Shown piece after piece: positions 9,621 to 18,800 of a stretch of 64,000 nucleotides of DNA. Both the position numbers and the translations under genes were made by a program. Within the stretch, counting starts at the first letter, position 1. Every line of letters begins with the position of its first letter. Under the pieces are notes generated by a model. It worked only from the letters and a program-made list of their open reading frames with translations, made no database searches and had not been told where the DNA came from. Origin of the DNA: Limibacter armeniacum (GTDB lineage Bacteria; Bacteroidota; Bacteroidia; Cytophagales; Flammeovirgaceae); the NCBI RefSeq assembly GCF_036880985.1, contig NZ_JBAJNO010000003.1, forward strand, positions 124,001 through 188,000. Direction: 5' to 3'.

Positions 9621-10899
9621 CACTCTACGGTACAGTTTTAATAACAAAGTGAGTTAAGGGTGTAATACTGGATTACAGGATATTTGCAGGTTATTTAAGG
9701 GCTGATTGGGGCAAGAAAAAGCAAAGGTCTAACTTTGCCGTTCGCCAAAACCACAAGCCAGACCTTTACCTTTATGTTGACTGCAAATATACTTGAAATC
9801 CTCTGCGGTTTCCAAATCGTCAAAGGCAAACCAAGCAAACAGGTACTAGCCAAGCTAATTACGGCCTTGGTGGAAGATGAAAATGTGCAATTTCATCAGA
9901 TAGCCAAAAACTTGCCATCCAAGGCACAAAAAGCTTCTCGGACCAAGCAAGTCAAACGCTTTATGTCAGGAGCTGTGTTCAATTATCAGGCCCTGATGGC
10001 ATGGTTGTTTTCCTGCCTGCCATCCGGAAAGATCACCCTCTGCATTGACCGAACCAACTGGCAGTCCAGAAAGCAGGCAGTGAATATTCTGGCCGTGACG
10101 GCCTACAGTCATGGCGTGGGTTTCCCACTGGCTTTTCGGCTACTGGACAAAAAAGGAAACAGCCACCAGCAGGAGCGTATTGATTTGCTGAAGGAAGTGC
10201 TTCAGATTGTACCTCCCGAGCGGATCGGGAAAGTGATTGCAGACCGAGAGTTTATCGGCAAAAAGTGGCTTCGGTTTATGACCATGCAAGGGATTGTCTT
10301 CTGCGTTCGGATTCCATCACACCACAAAATCAACATCGATGGTGTGGAGAAAACAGGAGAGGTATGGAGCAAAGAAGGTTTTCGTTGCACTGACCGAAGA
10401 GCGACGATCTATGGAATGGACCTGACCCTTTCCATGCAGATGACCAAGGATAAAAACGGGCGAAAGGACTACCTGATCGTAGTCTCAAACCTGATGAAAA
10501 GCGGCTTGCTGTCAAGCTATAGAAAACGGTGGAGCATCGAGGTGTTCTTCCAGTCGCTCAAAGGGCGGGGATTCAACCTGGAAGCCACTCACCTGACCAA
10601 ATTGGATCGGCTTGAAAGACTTTTTGCTGTGGTGTGTATGGCCTTTGCTGTTTGTCACTTATTTGGCGTGGCTTTCCATGAAAAAGTACAAAACATAAAA
10701 GTAAAGAACCACGGTTACAGGGAGAACAGCTATTTCAGAAAGGGAAAAGATCTGTTGCAGGAGCATTTCTGTACGAGACCCCGCCAAGTAGGTAATGAGA
10801 TCAAAGGACTTTGGAAGAAGTTTTGGAGGGGAATTAGTTCCAAAACACCATCTGAAAAACTGGTTTTTAGTTGGTTATAAAAAAGTGTACCGTAGAGTG
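9621..10899 (+). mobile_element. IS4-family insertion sequence, copy 2 (1279 bp), inside a barrel gene
   Basis: The same element as copy 1 but with the transposase on the plus strand. Terminal inverted repeats begin CACTCTACGGTACA. A perfect 9-bp target duplication, GTCTTTGAC, lies at 9612-9620 and 10900-10908. It interrupts the outer-membrane barrel gene in the antisense orientation. The two copies have different target duplications, so they inserted independently. They are not the two ends of one composite transposon event. Confidence 0.97.
9774..10880 (+). CDS. IS4-family transposase (copy 2)
   Basis: DDE transposase, 368 residues from the ATG at 9774 or 381 from the in-frame TTG at 9735. 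The catalytic Asp motifs CIDRTNW and VIADREF and the YREK signature in YRKRWSIEVFFQSLK are all present, and the frame is intact. The stop codon lies 19 bp inside the right end of the element, so its last codons overlap the inverted-repeat region. The split barrel gene reads through the opposite strand here, and its 5' half terminates in this region. Confidence 0.93.
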   Translation: MLTANILEILCGFQIVKGKPSKQVLAKLITALVEDENVQFHQIAKNLPSKAQKASRTKQVKRFMSGAVFNYQALMAWLFSCLPSGKITLCIDRTNWQSRKQAVNILAVTAYSHGVGFPLAFRLLDKKGNSHQQERIDLLKEVLQIVPPERIGKVIADREFIGKKWLRFMTMQGIVFCVRIPSHHKINIDGVEKTGEVWSKEGFRCTDRRATIYGMDLTLSMQMTKDKNGRKDYLIVVSNLMKSGLLSSYRKRWSIEVFFQSLKGRGFNLEATHLTKLDRLERLFAVVCMAFAVCHLFGVAFHEKVQNIKVKNHGYRENSYFRKGKDLLQEHFCTRPRQVGNEIKGLWKKFWRGISSKTPSEKLVFSWL

Positions 10900-12099
10900 G
10901 TCTTTGACCTTAAAATGAAATACATTATTGAAGTAACCTTCTTTCTCATTATGTTCAAAAGTTAGTCTTGTTTTTAGATACTTCTCTCGATAATCAGCCC
11001 GCTGTGAGTTTTGAATTTGAATGGTATCGTTTGGGATAAAATATTGTAAATCTGTAATGGACTCCTGAAAACGTAAGTCATCATAAGCATCAATATTTAC
11101 TTTCAAATCTCCCTTACCAAAACCAGTAATGTAATTGGTTGTAATTACGTGTGTTTGATGGTCATTATATTCAGACTTATTGAAAAGGTTATTTTCAATA
11201 GGAGGAATACCCAAAAGATAAGGTGGATTGCTCTCCATCACCCCCCCAAACTCAAGAAAGTCATAGAGGCTTGCATAATTAAACATACTAAGCTCATCCC
11301 TCCCACTGTTTGTAGAGGAAATGACATTTACACTTTGATGTTTTTTATTAAAAAGCATGGGCGTCAATTTGCCATACCAAATACTAGGTACACCTCCTCC
11401 TACCTCTGCATTTCCGGTCACTGTCACTCCTTCTTTGAGCACAATATTGATGGCTGGATCAATGGAATGCACTACATCTTGTAGCATTTTGATAGGTTGG
11501 TGGTCTTTGATGACTTCTATGGATGCAACCGCATTTTTAGGAAGGTTCTTAGAGGCAATCGTATACTGGCCACCAAGAAGGTCTTTGCCCTCGATATAGA
11601 ACTTATTGATAGACCTCCCCTGATAAGAAATAGTTCCATTTTTACTTACCTCAACTCCCGGAAGGCGTTTCAATACATCCTCAAGAGACTCATCCCCCTC
11701 TCTGGCAAAAGCATCTGTGGTATAATTAATGGTATCACCTTCAGCCGTAATAGGATCCGCTTTAATTTCTAGTTCTTTCAGGTATTTATCAGCTGTAATC
11801 ATTGTGAAGTCAGCCGTTAAATTTTGAATTGAAATAACCCTGCTTTGAATTTCAAATCCTAAAGAGCGAACAGTAACTTGAACACTGTCCGAAGGATTTT
11901 TAAGGCTAACATTATAAGCACCATCCTCACTGGAAATACCAAAGCCCAAAATGGTATTTTGGCCTACTGGATAAGCAATAACGCTAGCCCCCTGGATAGG
12001 CGCACCTTTTTCATCATTGATACGCCCTTTAACGGAAGTTTGTCCCCAAGCAAAAGAACAGATTAAGAAGAGAGATATAAATGTGACAAATACTTTCAT
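10900..12099 (-). pseudogene. TonB-type outer-membrane barrel, N-terminal part (split by IS)
   Basis: This is the N-terminal half of the interrupted gene. It has a signal peptide (MKVFVTFISLFLICSFAWGQ), a carboxypeptidase-regulatory-like beta-sandwich at about residues 22-110 (VKGRINDEKGAPIQGASV), and a plug domain at about 115-235 (DVLKRLPGVEVSKNG, INKFYIEGKDL, ASIEVIKDHQP). The first barrel strands follow. The frame enters the IS after V-K-D, reads ten more codons (HSTVHFFITN) and stops at 10867. This architecture, next to a GLPGLI gene, is typical of a Bacteroidota pair of unknown substrate. Without the barrel's C-terminus the product cannot assemble. Confidence 0.93.
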
Positions 12100-12139
12100 C
12101 TAAAAAAATTGGTATAACTTTCAATAAGATAAATATTTA

Positions 12140-13012
12140 TTATTGCGAGTTTTGCGTATTAAATTTAAAAAGTGAGTTATCATATAAGATATACTTTAGT
12201 TTTATCGCGTTGATATTTTCGGGGGAATTATCCTCAATCGGTTTTACCTTAGTATCCAAGTAAATTTCCGGCACAAGGCTATACCCCTTGTCTAATAACT
12301 TATTCGCATTCTTAATAATCTTAGGGACGTCTTTTTCCTTTCTAGTAGAGATATACCTTATAATTCCTGAGATTTTTATAGCATAGGTATCGTAATTTTC
12401 TACACTTTTAAGTAGAAAATTATGAATATGTTTACTGTCATAAAGTTTTACAATAAGACCTGGTAATCCCCAAAAAGCATGTGGACCATCAGAATGAGGA
12501 ATTTCAGGAGTAAACCAAGCCACTATATCATATTTACCGTATTGAGTTGTGGCCTTATAGCAAAGGTAATTTTGAATAGTGTCCATCTCTTCAGTAATGT
12601 TCCATATCAAATCTGATTTGGATTCAGTAAACATATAATTTACTAGTGTTGTATTACTTGAATGAATAAACTCTGAATAATTTTCTTGGTAGTTCTTATA
12701 AATATTTAAATAACAATTAGCTGAGGAGAATTCTAATCCAGCATCTTTGCTATTAACACTCATTAAATTAGCAATAGAAGCATTTTGTTGTTGCCAAAAA
12801 ACACTTCTTTCATGTGCTTTAAGCGGGGTAAATAAAGAGTGATCCTTATTAAAAACTAACACATAATCATCTTCTATAGATGTTGTATCGTTTTCCCAAG
12901 GTTGAAAAGAATAGTTATATATACATTTCACCTCCGATTGACCTAATTCTTCTTGACAATAGCTTATTTGAGAAGAAAATAAGATGATAAAAAATAAAAG
13001 TATATGTTTCAT
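12140..13012 (-). CDS. GLPGLI family protein
   Basis: A 290-residue exported protein with a signal peptide (MKHILLFFIILFSSQISYC) and the name-giving motif in full, WGLPGLIVKLYDS, near residue 187. The family is restricted to Bacteroidota, has no known biochemical role, and is often encoded next to a TonB-type barrel, as here, where the barrel gene starts 41 bp downstream. The preceding segment CYKATTQYGKYDIVAWFTPEIP is also typical. It is probably co-transcribed with the barrel gene and has probably lost its partner because of IS copy 2. Confidence 0.93.
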   Translation of the reverse strand: MKHILLFFIILFSSQISYCQEELGQSEVKCIYNYSFQPWENDTTSIEDDYVLVFNKDHSLFTPLKAHERSVFWQQQNASIANLMSVNSKDAGLEFSSANCYLNIYKNYQENYSEFIHSSNTTLVNYMFTESKSDLIWNITEEMDTIQNYLCYKATTQYGKYDIVAWFTPEIPHSDGPHAFWGLPGLIVKLYDSKHIHNFLLKSVENYDTYAIKISGIIRYISTRKEKDVPKIIKNANKLLDKGYSLVPEIYLDTKVKPIEDNSPENINAIKLKYILYDNSLFKFNTQNSQ

Positions 13013-13120
13013 GATAGATTAATTGGTTATTAAATTATTCTTACCCGACTTTATATAAAAAATGGCAATGAGATGAATAAATGCATTGAACATATTGACT
13101 AAATTTTTGGGAAAAATTCA

Positions 13121-13165
13121 GTCATCAACTAACTTAAAACCTTCTTTAAAAAATCTATTGTCATT
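13121..13165 (-). pseudogene. Remnant of the start of a DUF3592-like gene
   Basis: Reading the minus strand from 13165, the sequence matches the first 45 bp or so of the gene at 7506-8174. Both begin ATGACAATAGATTTTTT and share a later TTAGTTGAT. This copy reads MTIDFLKKVLS and then stops. No further similarity is seen downstream. It is probably the leftover 5' end of a duplicated or deleted paralogue. Confidence 0.5.
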
Positions 13166-13184
13166 ACCTCTATAAGCCTAGTTA

Positions 13185-13817
13185 TCAATTCACTTTCTGC
13201 TTTTCCTCCATTCTTTTATTATATCCTTCCACTATCATTTCGATTTTTCTAAAGCCTAATGCTCTATTCAAAATCATGGCTTCTGTTACAGGGTCATCAC
13301 TAAATACTTTAGCCATTTTTTTATAATACATAGGGATAAAATATAAACTACCATCAGGCTTCTCGAGGTAATAACTATCTTGTTCACTGGTAAAACTGTG
13401 TCTTCCAACTCCTAAAGTATTAGGTGTATAGTGTGATACTGTGGTTGTTATTTTATATAAAGTGGTATACCCTATAATAACCACTTCCATCAGTTGATTA
13501 ATTTTCTTTTTTGAATTAGCTAATTTTGTTCTTTTCCGTATAAATTTAATTCCACCTACTTTTGCCTCTTTCACGTCTTCGCCCATCACTCTGGTTATTT
13601 TTTTACCATTTGAGTCATAATTAACAACCTTATAAAAAAAGGGTTTTACCTCCATAAGTAACGGCATTTCTGCAATAAAAGATTTATCTTCAATGATTCC
13701 CCTTATAGTATCACCATCATTGGTTATCAGATAACTTTGTGAAATCGCTGTTTTAGATATAAAAAAGAGTGATATAATAAATAAAAAGGTAGCAATTTTA
13801 AATTTTAGGCTAATCAT
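13185..13817 (-). CDS. Exported protein of unknown function
   Basis: A 210-residue protein with a signal peptide (about residues 1-26, ending ISKTAISQS). The mature part opens with YLITNDGDTIRGIIEDKS, a pattern common in uncharacterised secreted proteins of Bacteroidota. It contains basic stretches (KFIRKRTKLANSKKK) and ends in a charged helix. No enzyme motif is recognised. It heads the minus-strand run of GLPGLI and barrel genes and may belong to the same transcription unit. Confidence 0.7.
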   Translation of the reverse strand: MISLKFKIATFLFIISLFFISKTAISQSYLITNDGDTIRGIIEDKSFIAEMPLLMEVKPFFYKVVNYDSNGKKITRVMGEDVKEAKVGGIKFIRKRTKLANSKKKINQLMEVVIIGYTTLYKITTTVSHYTPNTLGVGRHSFTSEQDSYYLEKPDGSLYFIPMYYKKMAKVFSDDPVTEAMILNRALGFRKIEMIVEGYNKRMEEKQKVN

Positions 13818-13849
13818 AGAAAGTGTATTTAAAAAATTATAAGTTAAAA

Positions 13850-13889
13850 CAAAAATCCATTCTATATAATCACAATAGAATGGATTTTC
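13850..13889 (-). terminator. Terminator of the WG-repeat gene
   Basis: A stem of about 13 bp (AAAATCCATTCTA with TAGAATGGATTTT) with a 10-nt loop. On the minus strand it is followed by a T-rich tract. It lies 28 bp after the stop of the WG-repeat gene. Confidence 0.8.
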
Positions 13890-13916
13890 AAATTTTAAAT
13901 CAAAATGTTAATATTT

Positions 13917-15827
13917 TCACTCTGCAAAATACTTGGTTCCTGTTGTATCAAAATAACCTCCCAGCTTATTTTGCTGTACCCTGATCAGCCCATCACGTTC
14001 ATAATTTAATTGATCATACTGGGCTGGAATCAATTCTTTTCCATTCCGATTTACAAGTCCTGCCTTGTAACCATCCCTTACTACAAACAACCCTTCAATT
14101 GGTTTACGCTGCTTATCCCTTGCCAATTCGATATGGGTGTACTTTGCAGGTATCACTACCTTCCCATTTCTATCCAGTAAAACCGCTTTATCAGTTTTTA
14201 TTCCCACTAGATATTCCTTATCTAAATCCATCAGTCGGTCATATTCAAATGGAATTATGGTTTGATCATCGAGTGCAATACATCCCCATTGGTTATTTTT
14301 TTTGACGATTAATTGTTTACCGTCCTTACACCAAAGCAACTGGTTATAAGTGGGTGCTACCAAGGTCTTACCACTCTTGTCTACAATACCGTTTTTGTCA
14401 TTGACAATCACTTTAAACACTTCCCGCTCCTGATTCCATTCTATCCCCTGATAGGCTGGTGCAATCAGTTGTTTGCCATTGGCTGCCAATGCGCCATACA
14501 ATTCTCCCTGTCTGATCCATACGGGACCTTCCTGATCGGTAATCCCAATTTCGTCAAAGACAGCAGGAGTCAGTAATTTGCCTTCTCCATTGATCAGTGC
14601 CCATTTCTCTCCTTTCTTTACTTTGTTCAGCCCTTCGTTGTCGGTGACTTTCTTCTGCTTATTGTTATCTGTTTCAGGCATATCCCAAATACGGTCGTAT
14701 TCAAAAGCTGCTTTATGTTTTCGTTCACCATTTAAAAAGTCATTGATGTTGTCATATTCAAGTGGAAGTATCTCTACTCCTTTTTTGTCAATCAGCCCCC
14801 ATTTCTTTTCTCTCTGCACCATAAACAACTGACTGTTGTAGGGTTTAACCTCATAGTATTTAGTAGGCGTTACTTCTTCCATCTGCTTATTTACCAATAC
14901 CATGTTATCATCCTTCATCACCCTGACATATCCTCTCAGACTATCCACTACTACTGTGTAGGCTACTGGTTGATACTGTCGATTATCCAACTGATACTCT
15001 AACCAATTCTGACCTTTACTGACCCAGACTTTTTGGCTTTCAAAAAGATAGATTTGTTTACCAAACTCAACGGGCAAGAGCTGTTTACCTTCAAGATTAT
15101 AAAGTCCAAACTGCTCCCCTTTCTGAACCTGTAAATAACCTTTTTCAGCTTCCATCACCCTATCAAAAAGAATGGGTACAACCAGCTTGCCGCTATAGTC
15201 CATACAACCCCATTTTTCTCCTCTTTTAATCAGCAGTAAAGTTTCCCCCAATGCTACAATATCATCATAATAGTCTTTGGTTATGGACTGCATTTGGTCA
15301 TCCACCAACATATAGCGACTACCTTCCCTTACTGTAAAGTACTGGTCTCTGAAGTGGTTGACCCCATCGAAGTAAAGTTTGATCCGCTCCTTTCCTTTCA
15401 CATCCATCACGCCAAATTTCTTCTCCATCTCCACAATCAAGTAAGGCGTATCTTTAACTGACGTAATGGTTTTGTATTGGATTGGCAATATAGTGGTTCC
15501 TGTATCTAGCTTAGCGCCTACTTTTCCGTCCAAAAAAACCTGAAACAGGGTATCGTTCAATGGGGCTACAGCATCGTATTTTGCCTCGATTACATAGCGT
15601 CCTTTGTTGTCCATTACGCCTTCCGTTCCTTTTATCTTGACTTTGTAATACTGGTCAGTCAGAAAAGAAACCTGATCATAGTTAAAAGGAATAACTTCAT
15701 TAAAATCTTTATCCACCGCTCCCCAAACCTGTCCATGACGGAAGGGAATCAAAGTTTCATTGCCCTGAGCAAAAGCTAAGTTCAGTAAGCCTGTCAGTAT
15801 AGCAGTCAGCCACACATGTTTTCTCAT
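13917..15827 (-). CDS. Exported WG-repeat protein
   Basis: A 636-residue protein with a signal peptide (MRKHVWLTAILTGLLNLAFA) and about a dozen tandem WG repeats of roughly 45-50 residues. Repeat cores include VWGAVDKDFNEVIPF, KFGVMDVKGKERI, KWGCMDYSGKLVVP, QFGLYNLEGKQLLP, KWGLIDKKGVEILP, KNGIVDKSGKTLVAP and KAGLVNRNGKELIPA. WG (KWG-Leptospira-type) repeats form beta-rich solenoids or propellers of unknown ligand and have no catalytic residues. It is the last gene of the minus-strand block, 71 bp after the beta-lactamase-GHL10 gene, but a terminator stands between them. Confidence 0.9.
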   Translation of the reverse strand: MRKHVWLTAILTGLLNLAFAQGNETLIPFRHGQVWGAVDKDFNEVIPFNYDQVSFLTDQYYKVKIKGTEGVMDNKGRYVIEAKYDAVAPLNDTLFQVFLDGKVGAKLDTGTTILPIQYKTITSVKDTPYLIVEMEKKFGVMDVKGKERIKLYFDGVNHFRDQYFTVREGSRYMLVDDQMQSITKDYYDDIVALGETLLLIKRGEKWGCMDYSGKLVVPILFDRVMEAEKGYLQVQKGEQFGLYNLEGKQLLPVEFGKQIYLFESQKVWVSKGQNWLEYQLDNRQYQPVAYTVVVDSLRGYVRVMKDDNMVLVNKQMEEVTPTKYYEVKPYNSQLFMVQREKKWGLIDKKGVEILPLEYDNINDFLNGERKHKAAFEYDRIWDMPETDNNKQKKVTDNEGLNKVKKGEKWALINGEGKLLTPAVFDEIGITDQEGPVWIRQGELYGALAANGKQLIAPAYQGIEWNQEREVFKVIVNDKNGIVDKSGKTLVAPTYNQLLWCKDGKQLIVKKNNQWGCIALDDQTIIPFEYDRLMDLDKEYLVGIKTDKAVLLDRNGKVVIPAKYTHIELARDKQRKPIEGLFVVRDGYKAGLVNRNGKELIPAQYDQLNYERDGLIRVQQNKLGGYFDTTGTKYFAE

Positions 15828-15854
15828 GTTCTTTGTCTTTAGGTTTAAAAATTA

Positions 15855-15888
15855 AGGGAAAGACAGTCATTGAACTGCCTTCCCTTTG
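15855..15888 (-). terminator. Terminator of the beta-lactamase-GHL10 gene
   Basis: On the minus strand the stem AAGGGAAGGCAGT / ACTGTCTTTCCCTT (one G-U-type position) with a 6-nt loop is followed by AATTTTTAAA. It lies just after the stop at 15898. Confidence 0.8.
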
Positions 15889-15897
15889 TTAGTCATA

Positions 15898-18800
15898 TTA
15901 TTCTTTTATCAGCTTGAAGGACGCTTTCTGTCCATCTGCTTTTTCTACTTGCAAATAGTAGAATCCAGTTGTCCACTTCGCTGGATTTACAGGAAGCGCA
16001 TTGGCTCCTTCTTCCAATATACAGTCGCTTTCAAAAACAATTGCTCCAACGGTATTGAAGATACGTACCTTTGCCTCTCCGGCCAAAACGGACGGAACAC
16101 TTAGGCTAAGCTTCCCTGCTATCGGGTTGGGATAAACCAGTAACCCATCCAACTGATTTTCCATCGCCAATGGACTTGCCAATCTGGCGCCTGAAGTACA
16201 GCCCACAAATGTGAACCGAACAGCATCTGCTATCACCACACCGTTGGTACCTGTATTGCGAATGGTTACATTTCCATTGGTTCCAGAATCAAAACTGAAG
16301 GTTCCCAATGTATTCCATACCCCGCCATTTACTTGCTGATTGACTGTAACTGTACTTGTTCCACTACTGTGATTGATATCTACCGGAACATTCGTTGCCC
16401 TATTCGTACCAGCAGCATAATAGATTTCAACCAAGTAATTACCGGCTACCTCAAAGTCAGGTGAATAAATCACAGACTTGTTTCCTTTATCTGAATTACC
16501 GTCATGGTAATACCCTGTTCCGATAAAGTCTGGTGAAGAAGTACTGCTTGTCCATGTGCCCACCGTTGAATAACCTGTATCTCCGTTATCAATTGTCAGC
16601 GATGTTACTGAAGGTGGTACACAGCCGTTGTTGGTCAGGTTCACCTGATAGTCCTCCACCTCACCGTAAGCAAACTGGCTGCAAGGATTGAGTGTATAAT
16701 CTGCCGATGTACCATTCATTCCAATCCGCATCCACTTGGTACCTGAAGCAATACCGTATGGAATTGTGATTGTTCCTGTCTTGGCAGCTGTTCCTGTTCC
16801 GTAAGCATCGAAGACTTCCTCTCCTGCATCCTCAAAGTCACCATCCGCATTGAAATCAATCCAAATTTTCCAATGCTCCTGATAGGAAGTGCTGCTAAAG
16901 CCTGGCAGCAGGCTGATGCTGTACTGCTCCCCTGTCACGACATACACTACCTGATCTTTGTGATCTCCATAGCCGCCATCATTGCCTGAGGTGTGGGTAA
17001 AGCCCCCGATCGTGACACGCTGCATCCATTCATAGGTACTATTCAGCCCTTTGGAAACACATGGGGTTGGTGGAACAGCCGGTACAGCTTCCACTGTCAG
17101 ATACAATTTGGCTGATGCGGTTGCCCCACCATCATCCTGCACCTGATAGGTCAGGCTATCTGACCCAACAAAACCATTCGTAGAAGTATAGGAGATTTCA
17201 CCCGTTGAAGTATTGACCATAGCCGAGCCGTTTTGCGGCTGTATAGTGACCAGCAAAGTAGCTGCTTGTAAGCTGCCATCAATATCCTGATCATTGGTTA
17301 GCACATTGATGGCTTCTGTTGTTTCTGAGATAAGTGTCAGGTAATCATCCGCTGCAGTTGGTTCATCATTCACGGCATTGACTGTAATGCTGACCGTTGC
17401 TGGTGAGGAAGTCAGGGATTCCGTATTGCTCACTTTGTAAGTGAAAGTATCATTGCCAAAGTAGTTGGCGGCAGGCGTATAAGAAATGCTTCCTGTAGAA
17501 GTATTGACAACTGCACTGCCATGTGCTGGAGTGGTAACCACGGTTACTGAACTTGCAACAAGAGTCCCTTCCACCGGATCGTCGTTACTCAGCACATTGA
17601 TCACAACACTGTTGTCTTCATTGGTAGTCACATTATCTGCATTGGCAACAGGAGTTGAGCCGACAGGTAGGTCAACACATCCTTTGAATACAAACCGCAT
17701 GGCATCTGCCACCACGTAACCATTTGTTCCATCCGTTCTCAGGATCACCTTGTTGTCCTGACCTGCTGCAAAGTTAAACGTTCCCAATGTTACCCACTTT
17801 CCATGATTGATGGTCTGATTGACTGTTGCAGTGGTGGTCCCGTCATAATGGTAAACATCAAACGGCACGTTGGAAGCCCTATTCGAAAAAGCAGTATGGA
17901 TGGTCTGTACCTCATAACTGCCCGAAACCAAAATATCTGGTGAATAGGTGACGGTTTTGCCTCCTTTTCCGGTATTGCCGTCATGGTAATAATCCGTTCC
18001 CAAATAACCTACCTGAGAAGTACTCTGTGACCAGCTTCCTTGCTGCGAGTAGCCCGTCTGACCTGCATCAACCTGAATTGGTAATGCACCTGCGCAAGCA
18101 TCCACTGTGCCGGAATAATTGGCAGCGGCAGGCAAAGCAGCAGGCGTCTGGTAGTTGTTCGCCAGCAAGTAAGGGTAATCATCAGTTAGATTGGCATGGT
18201 ACCAGATTACATGTCCAACCAATCCTTTGGAACGGGTCAGGCTAATCTTGGCAGAAATCTCTGATGGAGCTACCGCAGATCCATTATAGTCTGTCGTCAT
18301 GCCTGGGTACACCTTGATATCATCATTGACATAACTCAACTGCGTATTCAGTTCATTGTTGTAAATGCTGCTTGTCGCTCGGTAAACTTGCGGAATGATA
18401 TAATCCACCCAACCTGAATTTACCCAAACAGGCCAGTTCTGACAGAAATTGTCGTACCCATACGGATAAACAATCGGAGCATTGCTGACTGGAATATTGG
18501 GGTCAATTTCCTTCAAGGCATAATAGAAGCGGAACATAAAATTGTTCAGCTTGTCAGCACGCCATGCTTTCCATGTGGCATTGGAAGCCGTAGTTGGTGG
18601 ATAGACGCCGTTTTCCGTAAAATACAGTTCACGTGTAAAATCATCGTAACCACAATCCAGATCAGGATAGCGGATACGGTCCATCTGTATACCGTCAATA
18701 TCATATTTGCGCACGGCTTCCCTTGCCATATCCAACAGGAATGCCTGTACTTCAGGGTGTATATGAATCATCCAGTAAACGGAATAGCCAAAATCCTGAT

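Noticed and set aside
6209-10899. Composite transposon formed by the two IS copies
   Set aside because: Each copy has its own perfect 9-bp target duplication, so they arrived in separate events. The outer flanks do not form a common duplication.
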